Part shown: piece after piece, positions 1-9,066 of the stretch
How the letters are laid out: each line of letters starts with the position of its first letter
Position numbering within the stretch: position 1 is the first letter of the stretch
Assembly: GCA_934438135.1 (NCBI GenBank)
Contig: CAKSBP010000024.1
Location: forward strand, 1-52,041
Source of the DNA: an uncultured Clostridium sp.
GTDB lineage: Bacteria > Bacillota > Clostridia > Lachnospirales > Lachnospiraceae
DNA: 52,041 nucleotides
Reading direction: 5' to 3'
Translations under genes and position numbers: made by a program
The notes under the pieces: generated by a model
Told to the model about the DNA's origin: nothing
The model's database searches: none
The model's input: the letters and a program-made list of their open reading frames with translations, nothing else

Positions 1-317
1 TATAAAATCAAGTCAGCAACGGAATAAACCTTAACTTTGCTACATATTCAATTTTTAAAGTGACCACCGCAAGATGGCCTTGTTGTGATGCAATTAAGGA
101 AATGGATACCCTCTACTATTCTTTTTCAACCTTATCTCCTTTTTATACAGGCAACAATAAATTAAATTACATTATATTATAATATACGGAATTATATATT
201 GTAAATTTCAAATTTTATCCTATTGTCTTAGATAATGAAATGAACAACAATCATAAATAAAAGAGAAATCAATGTCATTAAATTAAGACATTGATTTCTA
301 CGAAATGTTTCTTTTAT
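1..317. other. Intergenic left edge, no supported gene
   Basis: AT-rich sequence with no convincing coding region. Bases 1-27 read in frame 1 as eight codons followed by a stop (YKIKSATE), which could be the tail of a plus-strand gene outside the window, but so short a reading frame is not evidence. The only clear structure is the hairpin at 264-299, listed separately. Confidence 0.5.
264..299 (-). terminator. Intrinsic terminator after the flagellin methylase gene
   Basis: A perfect 13-bp inverted repeat (264-276 with 287-299) encloses a 10-nt A/T loop and lies just beyond the stop of the minus-strand gene ending at 318. On that strand the stem is followed by CTCTTTTATTT, a broken U-tract. 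Confidence 0.7.
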
Positions 318-1499
318 TTAAACTAATATCTGCTTTATCATTTCTCCAGTCTCAAATACACTTTCCTGGCCAAATGCTTCTGCCAGATACTTCAGATTTT
401 CCTCCGAGTGCTCTACCTCTTTAGAATAAATTCTGGCGGTATCCACTCGATCTTGCTGGGTAAATGTTTTATTCTGGGAAATATAACGCTGGGTATCCAT
501 ATCTCGTATCATAAGAAATGCTACTGCCACAAACTTTGCTTTTCCTAATACATCTCCATCATAAACAGTCTTCATAAAATAACGGAATGTGAAATAGACT
601 AACAGCTGTTCCCATTCATATTCTCTCTCTTTTATGTAATTCCAGTAATTCTCAAGTGACAGCCTGTAATGCTGCTCTTTCCCCTCTTCTACAGAAAATT
701 CCTTCTCCACCTTTAAAAGTGTCTGACTCCATTCTTCGCCCAGCACTTCCAACTCATGAAAAATACGGATTCGCTCGACAAACTGCTTCTGTATTCCTTT
801 CTTATCTTTGTAAGATACAAGACGGATTCGGCGATATTCCAAATCATCATATTTTTTTATAGTCTGCACAATTTCATCAAACTGATTTAATTCCAAGGAT
901 TCCTGGATTTCACTACACATAAGAAGTAAGAGACAAAGCCTTTCTTCTACTGGCATCGTCCTCTTCTGTAATAAAACAATCGACTTATCCCTTACCAGTT
1001 CCAATGTATTCACAAACTGTTTTTCTGCTGGAGTAAATTCAGATTCGCAGGCCGCCTCTCCCTGAGCGTCAAACATTTCCGGTATGGAAAACTCTTCATA
1101 AGAAAATAGTTCTTCTGATAATAAAACCAGTTTTCCAGCCTCTTCACAGGAAAGCCCTAAACACTTTTCTCTTACATCTTCATACTCCAAAGTAAACCTC
1201 GGGTATTCTGTGCAGATTTCACATAATGCTGTTTCTCCCAGTTCGGTGTAAATCTCACATAAATTCTGTTCATTTAAAAACGGACAGCGTTCTCCATTTA
1301 AAATAAAACTTTTCTCCTCTCCATCCGTTATTTTGGAACGAAGGTAGTCACCAAATTCTCCAGGAATCTGGCTGTAGTAATCATAAGTATCTTCATCCAG
1401 GTCAATTTCCCATCCAATACAGCAGCTGTCGCTGCACTTATCTGCGGAACATTTAAAATTCCGATAATAATGCGGTATCCTTAATATCACCTGTATCAC
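318..1499 (-). CDS. fliB: Flagellin lysine-N-methylase family protein (FliB-like)
   Basis: 393 residues. The N-terminus carries the cysteine cluster typical of the FliB family (C17, C22, C26, C27 in KCSADKCSDSCC), followed by further paired cysteines near residues 72-96 (ERCPF, LCEIYTE, LCEICTEYPRF). Together these probably bind an iron-sulfur cluster. In enterobacteria FliB methylates surface lysines of flagellin. Here the substrate is inferred from family membership only, since no flagellar gene lies in the window. The gene stands alone with its own downstream terminator. The remaining two thirds is helical and unremarkable. The alternative is a FliB-like protein with another substrate, because many clostridial genomes carry such paralogues away from flagellar loci. 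Confidence 0.85.
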   Translation of the reverse strand: MIQVILRIPHYYRNFKCSADKCSDSCCIGWEIDLDEDTYDYYSQIPGEFGDYLRSKITDGEEKSFILNGERCPFLNEQNLCEIYTELGETALCEICTEYPRFTLEYEDVREKCLGLSCEEAGKLVLLSEELFSYEEFSIPEMFDAQGEAACESEFTPAEKQFVNTLELVRDKSIVLLQKRTMPVEERLCLLLLMCSEIQESLELNQFDEIVQTIKKYDDLEYRRIRLVSYKDKKGIQKQFVERIRIFHELEVLGEEWSQTLLKVEKEFSVEEGKEQHYRLSLENYWNYIKEREYEWEQLLVYFTFRYFMKTVYDGDVLGKAKFVAVAFLMIRDMDTQRYISQNKTFTQQDRVDTARIYSKEVEHSEENLKYLAEAFGQESVFETGEMIKQILV

Positions 1500-1508
1500 T
1501 CCATTTTG

Positions 1509-2074
1509 TCACATTGCCAGAGAATTATTCTCTGTTGTCTCTGTCTCACCTTTCCATGCCTTTCGAAGACAAATAGAAAGATCAATTACAAAGTAAATCA
1601 AAAGCATAGTAAGAAATTTTTCCCCTTCTCTCTCTGGAAAAAATGAAACAATCCGTTCTACTGTTTTTTGTAAAAACAAAAAGAGAAAAAGGGTATAAAA
1701 TCCCCATACTATTGTGCTTTCAGACAAATAATGCCCTTGTAATTAAACGGCTTGTTCCGGTAATCCCACCATACAATTCCAAACATCTGTCTTGTTAATT
1801 TCGCCGTACAATATTCCAGAAATGTCGGCACAATACATCCTAATATATACAAAGACAAATATTTTCTTTGAAATGGCTTTAATATGTAATAGACCGTGAG
1901 TGCACCAACTCCATATATTGGGCACACCGGTCCATGAATAAAGCCTCGGTTTGTCAGCTTTCTGTTGCAAAAAGACATATAAATAGATTCCACTATCCAG
2001 CCCAATATGCTATATACAAAAAACCAACTTATAAAATGGTATAAATCTGTATCAAAACATACCCTCTGCCACAT
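1509..2074 (-). pseudogene. Frameshifted membrane protein, putative ABC-transporter type IV (CmpB/PF06541-like)
   Basis: Two overlapping minus-strand reading frames make one protein. The first (2074 to 1709, 121 residues) has the family's features: FVYSILGWIVES near the N-terminus, RGFIHGPVCPIYG, and the WWDYRNKPFNYKGIICL segment. It then shifts into KAQ and a stop. The second frame (1727 to 1509) continues exactly where the family would, reading ESTIVWGFYTLFLF. Adding one G after the CTG at about 1720/1721 restores a single reading frame of about 188 residues. The gene is therefore disrupted by a one-base deletion, or the base is a sequencing error. Family members have several membrane helices and no well established role. 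Confidence 0.8.
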
Positions 2075-2152
2075 TCTGCATCCTTCCTAATCTTTATTGA
2101 ATAAAACTATTATAGAATAGTTTTACTGGAAACGCCATAGGATTTTAACCAT

Positions 2153-3202
2153 TTAAAATTTAATTTCCCGATTTCCAATAGTAATACTCTGTATCTGATT
2201 CGTATCCAACGCCTTTCCTCCGAACTGATACAATTCCACGAAAGCATTCAGCCACATATTATTTCGATTTCCACCAGAACCGCTATTTTCTAGATTAATT
2301 TTCGTTCCATCTTTCATAGTTACTTCTTTAATTGTAATACTACTATCTTCTGTGATTTTCACTTTCGGGTTTTTCACTGCTTCGACGCGGATAGAAATCG
2401 GAGAAACTTCAATTTTATTTACCAGGCTCTTTACTCCATTGCAGGTAACAAATCGGAATGGATGATACGTTTTCACATTTGACTGATAATCAAATCTCCA
2501 TTCTATTTTCCATTCTCCTGGAAATATCATTTTTTCTGTTTTATCCTTATCCAGATTCCCTTGATAGAGTATTAAATCAGAAAGTTCCAACGTAATATAC
2601 TTACGATTCACTTCTTTGCAGTCTGAAACATAAAACATTACACTCAAATAACCATTCTGCTCCATCGTCTCCATAGTGCACCCATAACTGGAAAATCCAC
2701 TCATGCCAGCCCCATTTTTCTTTCTTGCCATATTAAAATGAAAATTATCAAATGTATAATAATCCGTATCTGGATTGTAATCTGCTGGAAGTTTGTAATC
2801 GGTATCTACTCTAAGATAAAACGAATTTTTGTCTCCTACAGAAGAAACTGCTGTCACCTTTAATTTATCCGTACCATTTGTTTCGGTATCTTTCTTATCA
2901 AGCTGTACACTTCCATTTGGCAGCTGCACAGTATCTGTATTCTCAAGTCCCATATACTTCCTAATAGCAATATCCCAGTTATTTTTTTCTGCTGCCATAC
3001 CAATACTTCCAAATAACATAGTCGCTGCTGCTAATACGAAAAATACTTTCCACTTCTTTCGTTTTCTTGGTTTTACCTGCTGAATTTTTTTCTGAATCAG
3101 CTTAGAAACTCTTTCTTCGGTTTCTGGTGCCATGGATCCGGCTTCCATATCAATAGCCTCAAATTGTTCCGTCTTTGTTATTAATTCATCCAGTCTATTC
3201 AT
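2153..3202 (-). CDS. Membrane-anchored anti-sigma factor, DUF4179-like
   Basis: 349 residues. A cytoplasmic N-terminal helical segment (1-50, ending in the basic run KPRKRKKWK) precedes one membrane helix (about 51-70, VFFVLAAATMLFGSIGMAA). An extracellular beta-rich region with the DUF4179-type pattern fills the rest. The start codon overlaps the end of the upstream ECF sigma factor gene by 8 bases, so the two are translationally coupled. This is the usual arrangement for a sigma/anti-sigma pair: the N-terminal segment would hold the sigma factor at the membrane until an outside signal releases it. The signal cannot be inferred from the sequence. Confidence 0.78.
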   Translation of the reverse strand: MNRLDELITKTEQFEAIDMEAGSMAPETEERVSKLIQKKIQQVKPRKRKKWKVFFVLAAATMLFGSIGMAAEKNNWDIAIRKYMGLENTDTVQLPNGSVQLDKKDTETNGTDKLKVTAVSSVGDKNSFYLRVDTDYKLPADYNPDTDYYTFDNFHFNMARKKNGAGMSGFSSYGCTMETMEQNGYLSVMFYVSDCKEVNRKYITLELSDLILYQGNLDKDKTEKMIFPGEWKIEWRFDYQSNVKTYHPFRFVTCNGVKSLVNKIEVSPISIRVEAVKNPKVKITEDSSITIKEVTMKDGTKINLENSGSGGNRNNMWLNAFVELYQFGGKALDTNQIQSITIGNREIKF

Positions 3203-3755
3203 GAAAAATCCCCCTTTTCTGCAAGGTCTGCTCTAATTTTCTTTTACCCCGGTATAAAATATTTTCCGTTTTCTTTTCCGAAAGACCAACCCTGTTGGCA
3301 ATGGATTTTATCTTTTCTCCATAAAAATACCGGAGCAGAAAAACTGATTTATCCGGCTCTCCAAATTCATTCAGACACTCATAAAGGATTTTTTCATTGC
3401 TTCGCTTTGCAAATTCCTGCTCTACATTTAATTCCGATGGTAAGTCTAAGAGGACTTCCTCCAGCGGAAAATAACTTTCTTTTTGAAGCTTTCTCCTTTT
3501 ATCCCTTGCAGTATTTCTGGCAATGGCATATAGATAGCTTTTTAAAGAATTTTCTTTATCTAATTTTATTTTATCTGCATTCTGCCAAAGTTTGATAAAT
3601 GTATCTGCAATAGCTTCCTCAATATCACGCTGGCTTAAATCCGACAGGAAATTTGTACAAATGGTTTCTACCGCTTTTCCATAAGTATGCATAGCTTCTT
3701 TTATCCCGTCTTCCGGGCTTTTCTTTAAAAGCCGTAATAACTTTTTCTCCTCCAT
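3195..3755 (-). CDS. ECF-type RNA polymerase sigma factor
   Basis: 186 residues with the two conserved blocks of ECF sigma factors. Region 2 lies near residues 45-90 (DTFIKLWQNADKI ... SYLYAIARNTARDKRR). Region 4 is a helix-turn-helix near 130-180 (SIANRVGLSEKKTENILYRGKRKL). A GGGAGG ribosome site sits six bases before the ATG. The gene is first in an operon with the anti-sigma factor downstream, overlapping by 8 bases. Its targets are unknown, although such pairs usually activate their own promoter. Confidence 0.9.
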   Translation of the reverse strand: MEEKKLLRLLKKSPEDGIKEAMHTYGKAVETICTNFLSDLSQRDIEEAIADTFIKLWQNADKIKLDKENSLKSYLYAIARNTARDKRRKLQKESYFPLEEVLLDLPSELNVEQEFAKRSNEKILYECLNEFGEPDKSVFLLRYFYGEKIKSIANRVGLSEKKTENILYRGKRKLEQTLQKRGIFHE

Positions 3756-3831
3756 TGTTTCCTCCCTTTGAAGTTTTCTACATACCTATACGGTTTAAAA
3801 TACAAAACCACTCAAAAAACTTAATGAAGAA

Positions 3832-4428
3832 TCATCTGCTCTTTTCCAAATCCTTTCCCATGTCTTTTGGGGTCAGGCCGCACTTCTCATTTAATTTCTG
3901 GTAAATACCACGCATCCATGGCTCACTGCATGCCTGAATTGCTCCTTCCGGCGTAAACCATTTCACGCCGCTGTTCTCATCCGGTTTTACTGCCAGTTCA
4001 TACTTGTCGTCTGTCTCTAATAAATACGTAATATTTAAGTGTAAATGAGAAGATACATATTTTCCGTGCTTTACATGTCCTGCTACAGGAAGAATTTCTA
4101 GTGATAAAATTTCTTCTGTTACAGGCTTTACCATTTGAATTCCGGTCTCTTCTTTAACTTCCCGAACTGCCACCGCCAGCAGATCGGTTTCTCCATCTGC
4201 GTGCCCTCCTGTCCATGCCCAGGAATCATAAATATTATGATATATCATTAATACCTTGCTTCTATCCTGATTGACCACCCATGCGGATGCTGTCATATGT
4301 GCAGTTTCATCTTCTCTTGTAAATACAGTTTTTCCATGCTCCAAATATTTAAGCAGTACCTTTTTATCTTGTTTCTCCTGCTCATTATAAGGCTGAAAAG
4401 TTTCTATCTGTTCTTTGATTTTTAACAT
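3832..4428 (-). CDS. NUDIX hydrolase
   Basis: 198 residues. The NUDIX box is at residues 75-97: GHADGETDLL... then REVKEETGI, with the metal-binding REVxEE intact. The first glutamate of the textbook pattern aligns with T81, with E80 adjacent, a spacing I recall from one NUDIX subfamily. The enzyme would hydrolyse a nucleoside diphosphate linked to another group; the substrate is not predictable. A ribosome site (AGGAG) precedes the ATG. It is probably expressed alone, since a terminator separates it from the upstream secreted-protein gene. Confidence 0.88.
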   Translation of the reverse strand: MLKIKEQIETFQPYNEQEKQDKKVLLKYLEHGKTVFTREDETAHMTASAWVVNQDRSKVLMIYHNIYDSWAWTGGHADGETDLLAVAVREVKEETGIQMVKPVTEEILSLEILPVAGHVKHGKYVSSHLHLNITYLLETDDKYELAVKPDENSGVKWFTPEGAIQACSEPWMRGIYQKLNEKCGLTPKDMGKDLEKSR

Positions 4429-4474
4429 ATTTCCACTCCTGATTTCTTCTAGTTTTATGTTACCTATTATATAA

Positions 4475-4520
4475 CAAAAAAAATCCGCCTGGCATTGTAA
4501 TTTACACCAGACGGATTTTT
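4475..4520 (-). terminator. Intrinsic terminator of the secreted metallopeptidase gene
   Basis: A 10-bp stem (4483-4492 with 4507-4516, one G-U pair) has a 14-nt loop and, on the minus strand, a run of eight Ts. It begins 16 bases after the stop at 4532. Confidence 0.88.
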
Positions 4521-4531
4521 AGATCCTTTAA

Positions 4532-6412
4532 TTACTGAATCAGCTGTCCATCATAATAGACTTCTGTTTTTAATTCTTTAAAATCTGCAAAGGACGACCA
4601 ATCTGCATTACTGATTCTGGCACCAATTGTTACGGTTCCATTTTCCTCAGAAAGGCTATAATTTCCTCCAAAGTTAAGTTCTACATAACCAATTCCATAA
4701 GATGCGCTTACATCATTTGTACAGTTTATGTACCAAGGTTCCTGATTGTAGGAGATTCCAGCATTATCACACCAGAACTTCTGTGTTTTTTCTCCATCCT
4801 GACTGAAATAATAACGGATTTTTACTTTGGATAAATTAATACTTCCTTCTCCTTTCGCAGAAATGACATAATTCTGTACCAGACTAGAATTTGCCGTAGT
4901 ATTTACCGATACAGTCGGAACGGCTTCTCCTGTTACCGATTGTGATGGTATTACCGTTGGCACAATGCTTGGTTCTGTAGTCGGTTTTGCACTTGGCTGA
5001 ACGCTTGGTGCTGCACTTGGTTTCTGGGATACTGTTGTATCAGAAGAAGATACCTGGATTTTATATGGATATCTGGTTCCAACCGCATCCAAGTTATAAG
5101 TTTCCAGTACTTTCATCGTATCCGGTGTTGCACAGACAACAAGATATACCGCTGTCTCATCTCCATGAAGGGTTAATGTGTTTTCTCCGCCATTCCACAT
5201 AGTAGAATAACGTGTCTTATTATCTGCTGTTTTAGAAACAATGGATACCCGATAATCCGCATCACTTTGGGTGCTGGTTCCCTGGAAATTAACCGTTACC
5301 TGTTTCTTTGAAAGATCCACATTCAATGGAATAATATTATAACCACCCTGCATTGGAGCACGATTCGAAGAAACGGTAAGCCATCCATTATTCTGGTTCA
5401 AAGTGGTATAAATTTTACTATAATTACTGCTTTCCTGTAAAACCTCATTTAAATAAGTAAGATAACATGACTGTCTCTTAAAGTCCATAGTTACCATTCT
5501 TCTTGCATAACCACCTAAAATATCTTTGACAGAAGTTCCAGAGAGACGTTCCAGCCTGCTAAACATCGTATCATCTGTTGTTTTATCACTTACCACCTGA
5601 TTCATCAGACTGACACCTAATCCAGTCATATTATCTGGATTTTCTGTCACATATAACAGGAGCGGCCAGCAATCATAATAATTTTTCAGATGTGGAAAAT
5701 AGTAATCTGAATTTAGTACAATCGGCTGGAAGAAATCTGATGCAGGTCCATATACATGATTTCCGTAACGATAATATTCACTTCCAAGAAACTGATCACG
5801 ATACCAGTTTGCCATTGCTTCATACCATTCTCCATTGACAACTCCACCCTGATGATACGTAATTACATGCGCATATTCATGAGGCAGCACCCAGCTTGGC
5901 TCATCCACACGCATAGCACCAGGATTTACAACTATATAACCAAAATCCTGAGTATCTACACTCATATATGCCCAATCATCCTCCAGTTTAGAAAGACCTG
6001 TATTTGCAATATAAATATTCGTCTTGTAGTATCCTGTTCCATACACACTAGTATTATTGGATTGTCCAGGATCCTTCATATGTAATTCATTAAGATAAAA
6101 GGAGCGGATATTCTCCAGATTTTCCAGATTTCCCTGCACAAATGCTTTCGTCACAGTTCCAGTGGTATCTCCATTACCCCAGATAATCTGAAAATGTGCC
6201 GAGGATAACCTGTTTACACTGGTATCGTTCATATCATAATAACTGTCTCTTGCCGTGTAATTCGCAGTATCTGCCTGAATAGAAAGTGCAGATACTGCTT
6301 TCTCCTGCACTGCTTTTGCTGCATGGGCAGCTAAAGGCATACTGTAAACACTTCCAAATACCATAGCAGTGGCTGAGAGCACTGCTGCATACCCTTTCCA
6401 GTTTTTTCGCAT
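4532..6412 (-). CDS. Secreted HExxH zinc metallopeptidase-like protein with C-terminal CBM3
   Basis: 626 residues. A signal peptide covers about 1-32 (basic start, then a hydrophobic run ending in LAAHA). A gluzincin-like domain follows with HEYAH at 178-182 and a plausible third zinc ligand at E198 in NGEWYEAMANW, resembling the DUF6055-type secreted proteins. A beta domain covers about 360-455. A low-complexity linker rich in Pro, Ser and Thr (about 457-510) leads to a cellulose-binding family 3 module (about 513-626, with the VKIRYYFS and YGIGYVELNF strands). The protein should therefore be exported, carry zinc, and bind plant polysaccharide. Whether it cleaves protein or acts on glycoprotein is unknown. 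It has its own promoter and terminator. Confidence 0.82.
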   Translation of the reverse strand: MRKNWKGYAAVLSATAMVFGSVYSMPLAAHAAKAVQEKAVSALSIQADTANYTARDSYYDMNDTSVNRLSSAHFQIIWGNGDTTGTVTKAFVQGNLENLENIRSFYLNELHMKDPGQSNNTSVYGTGYYKTNIYIANTGLSKLEDDWAYMSVDTQDFGYIVVNPGAMRVDEPSWVLPHEYAHVITYHQGGVVNGEWYEAMANWYRDQFLGSEYYRYGNHVYGPASDFFQPIVLNSDYYFPHLKNYYDCWPLLLYVTENPDNMTGLGVSLMNQVVSDKTTDDTMFSRLERLSGTSVKDILGGYARRMVTMDFKRQSCYLTYLNEVLQESSNYSKIYTTLNQNNGWLTVSSNRAPMQGGYNIIPLNVDLSKKQVTVNFQGTSTQSDADYRVSIVSKTADNKTRYSTMWNGGENTLTLHGDETAVYLVVCATPDTMKVLETYNLDAVGTRYPYKIQVSSSDTTVSQKPSAAPSVQPSAKPTTEPSIVPTVIPSQSVTGEAVPTVSVNTTANSSLVQNYVISAKGEGSINLSKVKIRYYFSQDGEKTQKFWCDNAGISYNQEPWYINCTNDVSASYGIGYVELNFGGNYSLSEENGTVTIGARISNADWSSFADFKELKTEVYYDGQLIQ

Positions 6413-6429
6413 AAGCTTCCCCTTTCTGA

Positions 6430-6462
6430 TAGCAGATGGTAATTACAAAAAGTAATCTGCTA
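6430..6462 (-). promoter_or_regulatory. 5'-terminal hairpin in the metallopeptidase leader
   Basis: An 8-bp inverted repeat (6430-6437 with 6455-6462) lies directly upstream of the ribosome site AAAGGGGAAGC. The proposed promoter would start transcription at about base 6463, so the mRNA would begin with this stem-loop. Confidence 0.5.
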
Positions 6463-6469
6463 TTCTCTC

Positions 6470-6498
6470 ATCTTACCTTCCAGAAAACAATACGTCAA
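6470..6498 (-). promoter_or_regulatory. Sigma-A-type promoter of the metallopeptidase gene
   Basis: The -35 box TTGACG (6493-6498) and -10 box TAAGAT (6470-6475) are separated by 17 bases and point toward the gene starting at 6412. Confidence 0.6.
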
Positions 6499-6574
6499 TA
6501 AAACTGTAACCGCCTTGTATAACGTGTTAAAATTCTATACTTATTATGCATTTTTATTATGTACTAGACCGCTT

Positions 6575-7351
6575 TTATAGACGATAATCTACCGACTGTC
6601 CTATGTATTTTTCTGCTTTTGACTGAATAAAATCACTATGAGAATAGGCTTCGTAATCCTGTATTTTTTTTATCAGGCTTTCAATCGAATCCGCTGTAAT
6701 GGTAACTGTATCTGATGACTCTTTTTCAGCCTTAGTACGTCTTTCTTCAAGCCGTTTTTCTGCCTCTTCCTTTTTTGCTTTCTTTGCATCCGCCTTTTTC
6801 TCTTCTTTCTTTTCTTCTGCTTTTTTCTCTATACGCTTTTTCTGCGCCACAAGAGATTTATCAAGTACAGCAAAATAAGAAGCATTTCCACTCTTATCCA
6901 TAGTCATGCCATATGCTGTAACATAGGAAGCTGACTGCCCTAAGCGTGCAGCCAGCTGGGATATTCCCGATGAAGCATTGGAAATTTTGCTTTCGATTTG
7001 ACTGCGATACGTCTCATCTTCTGCCATACGCTCAATTTTATCCGTATCAATTAATACAGTGAGACTTCCACTTCTGGCAAAGCTTCCTTTCATCATCTCT
7101 GCTTCCTGTTTCTTATCGGAAGATACCAAGACAAAATTCAAATTTCCATACTTTTTCTTCAGGGAATTATAGTAATCCAATGCCTTATCACTAAGCTTTG
7201 GATTTCCGTAGGTCCCTGCACCTTTTACTTCTTTCTTTCCATCAGATGACTGCGTTTGTACAGCTGATGTTTTATCTTCTTTCTGCTTTGTCTGAATATT
7301 CTGATAGGTAGATGCTGTATTCAGATAAGCTGCCTGACTCATTTCATTCAT
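6575..7351 (-). CDS. DUF6033-like protein of unknown function
   Basis: 258 residues with no signal peptide. The N-terminal part is polar and low complexity (residues 1-45). A conserved-looking globular part follows (about 46-165, containing LSDKALDYYNSLKKKYGNLNFVLVSSDKK). A lysine/glutamate-rich, probably coiled-coil stretch covers 168-212. The C-terminus has SIESLIKKIQDYEAYSHSDFIQ. The arrangement matches a family common in Lachnospiraceae (annotated DUF6033 as I recall it). Its role is unknown. The ribosome site AAGGAGG precedes the ATG. Confidence 0.7.
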   Translation of the reverse strand: MNEMSQAAYLNTASTYQNIQTKQKEDKTSAVQTQSSDGKKEVKGAGTYGNPKLSDKALDYYNSLKKKYGNLNFVLVSSDKKQEAEMMKGSFARSGSLTVLIDTDKIERMAEDETYRSQIESKISNASSGISQLAARLGQSASYVTAYGMTMDKSGNASYFAVLDKSLVAQKKRIEKKAEEKKEEKKADAKKAKKEEAEKRLEERRTKAEKESSDTVTITADSIESLIKKIQDYEAYSHSDFIQSKAEKYIGQSVDYRL

Positions 7352-7440
7352 ATGATTTCCTCCTTATTTCTTAACAATATAGTTCTACATAGTATTTCGG
7401 CAGGCTCACCTTACTTTGAAATAGCCAGGCACAAATTCTT

Positions 7441-8169
7441 CTATTTTATAACAAGCTGTTTCAATTCTTCCCTGCTTCCATGAAATACATTTAAATCAAT
7501 GTATTTTTCTTTTCCTTTATATCCTTCCATTATTCCCTCATCAGAATACTGCCAGAATGTCCACTTTCCTCGCATGTCAATTTCTGGTGAATAATACACA
7601 TTTCGAATCCATAATGGATATATATCAAAATATCCTTTCAGATAACGCTTATATGTTTTCATGGTTGCATAAACAATCGGTTTTTCCCCATATTCTTCTT
7701 CTAAAATCGCGAGCAGTCTTTGAAGTTTCTCTCTGGTTTCCTCTTCTTTGGGAGGATTACTCTGTTTCCCTCCATAATATTCAAAATCCACAACTGGTGG
7801 AAGTTTTCCTTTCAAACTGCCAACTGTCTGGATATAATTTTCTGCCTGTGTTTCTGCCGCACTGTCAAAACTAAAGAAATGATATGCTCCAATTATTAAA
7901 TCGGTTTTCTCTGCCTGCTTCCAGTTGACCGCAAACTGCTTATCCTGACTTCCACTTCCTTCCGTTGCTTTAATGATGGCAAATCCAATACCCTGCTTCT
8001 CCATGGTATTCCAGTTTATCTTTCCCTGATAATGTGACACATCAACCCCTGTCACATCATACTTTCCGACTAAAAAAGCATTAACAGAAATCACACGGTA
8101 TCTTACCATGGCTCCTCCTGTAATGAGGCTAACGGCTAATAAAATGACTAGTCCAGCTATTTTCTTCAT
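7441..8169 (-). CDS. GH25 family lysozyme (N-acetylmuramidase), membrane-anchored or secreted
   Basis: 242 residues. A hydrophobic N-terminal segment (about 4-20) acts as signal peptide or anchor. The GH25 barrel follows. D43 in GVDVSHYQGKINW and the catalytic pair D128/E130 in PPVVDFEYY are present, as are the conserved IIKATEG and GAYHFFSF strands. The enzyme cleaves the beta-1,4 bond between N-acetylmuramic acid and N-acetylglucosamine in peptidoglycan outside the membrane. There is no separate cell-wall-binding domain. The single gene is preceded by AGAGGAATCG as ribosome site. A role in cell-wall turnover is more likely than a phage lysin, since no phage genes are nearby. Confidence 0.9.
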   Translation of the reverse strand: MKKIAGLVILLAVSLITGGAMVRYRVISVNAFLVGKYDVTGVDVSHYQGKINWNTMEKQGIGFAIIKATEGSGSQDKQFAVNWKQAEKTDLIIGAYHFFSFDSAAETQAENYIQTVGSLKGKLPPVVDFEYYGGKQSNPPKEEETREKLQRLLAILEEEYGEKPIVYATMKTYKRYLKGYFDIYPLWIRNVYYSPEIDMRGKWTFWQYSDEGIMEGYKGKEKYIDLNVFHGSREELKQLVIK

Positions 8170-8337
8170 TTCGATTCCTCTGATTCCAACTTATATTTTG
8201 GGATGTGCTGTGCACCCATCTTTCCATCTTATCACATTTCATATGCCTGTTCCATTCTTTTTTCAGAAAGATGAAAAGTATAATATTGGAATCCGCTTCT
8301 ATACTCTCCCTTTGATTTATCCCCTTCTCCTGCCTTA

Positions 8338-9066
8338 TTATTTTTGAAACAGATTCCATAAAGTCCAGACGGACAACCGGTTCATTTTGGAAATCGCTGT
8401 TCCAGTTGGAATATGCATTGGACAGATGTCCTGACAGGCAAGAGACTTTACACAGCCCTTATATACATGCCTGTTATAATTTTTCTTTAATTGCTTTCTT
8501 TCAGCTTCTCCCTTTTCCTGTTCCATTAATTTTACAGCTGCAGCTGCAGCCGGTGCTCCCAGAAATAAATCCCCTGGATGATAATTCGGGCAGACTTCCA
8601 AACAGCATCCACACATCAGACACTGAGAAACCTCATACTGAAATGGTACCTGCTTCTTTTCAATCCTTGCTGGATGTTCCAGCCATAACTTCATTTTTTT
8701 CATTGATTCAAACATTTCTGTCCGGTCAATCATTAAATCCTGAATAACTGGAAACTTACTTAACGGTAAAATAGAAATTTCTCTATTTTTGTCTAATGCT
8801 TCATGGCAGAAAATCTGACATCCTAGTCCTGGTTTTCCATTTACAACCATAGCACAGCTTCCACAAAGACCCTGCTCACAACTGCATTCCCATTTAACTG
8901 GTCTGGCTTCTCTGCCTTCTATATCCTTCAGGTTTTCCTGTCGATTCAGATTCTGAAGCATCGTTGTAACTGGTACTTTTACATCTCCCTTATATAGAAA
9001 TATCTGTGCATATGGTTTCTCCTTTGGTCCATCCTGTCTTTGAATTCTGACTTTTATACCACTCAT
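8338..9066 (-). CDS. frdB: Fumarate reductase/succinate dehydrogenase iron-sulfur subunit
   Basis: 242 residues. The N-terminal ferredoxin domain has the [2Fe-2S] cysteines in CSCEQGLCGSCAMVVNGKPG. The C-terminal domain has CLMCGCCLEVCPNY for the [4Fe-4S] cluster and CVKSLACQDICPMHIPTG for the remaining cluster ligands. It passes electrons between the membrane anchor and the flavoprotein. The start overlaps the flavoprotein stop by 4 bases (ATGA type), so the two are coupled. It is the last gene of a four-gene operon. Confidence 0.93.
   Translation of the reverse strand: MSGIKVRIQRQDGPKEKPYAQIFLYKGDVKVPVTTMLQNLNRQENLKDIEGREARPVKWECSCEQGLCGSCAMVVNGKPGLGCQIFCHEALDKNREISILPLSKFPVIQDLMIDRTEMFESMKKMKLWLEHPARIEKKQVPFQYEVSQCLMCGCCLEVCPNYHPGDLFLGAPAAAAAVKLMEQEKGEAERKQLKKNYNRHVYKGCVKSLACQDICPMHIPTGTAISKMNRLSVWTLWNLFQK

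Noticed and set aside
1..27. C-terminal end of a plus-strand gene
   Set aside because: Eight codons and a stop at the window edge are too little to support a gene.
7441..8169. Phage lysin or prophage remnant
   Set aside because: The GH25 enzyme has an N-terminal membrane or signal segment and no phage structural, holin or integrase gene is near.
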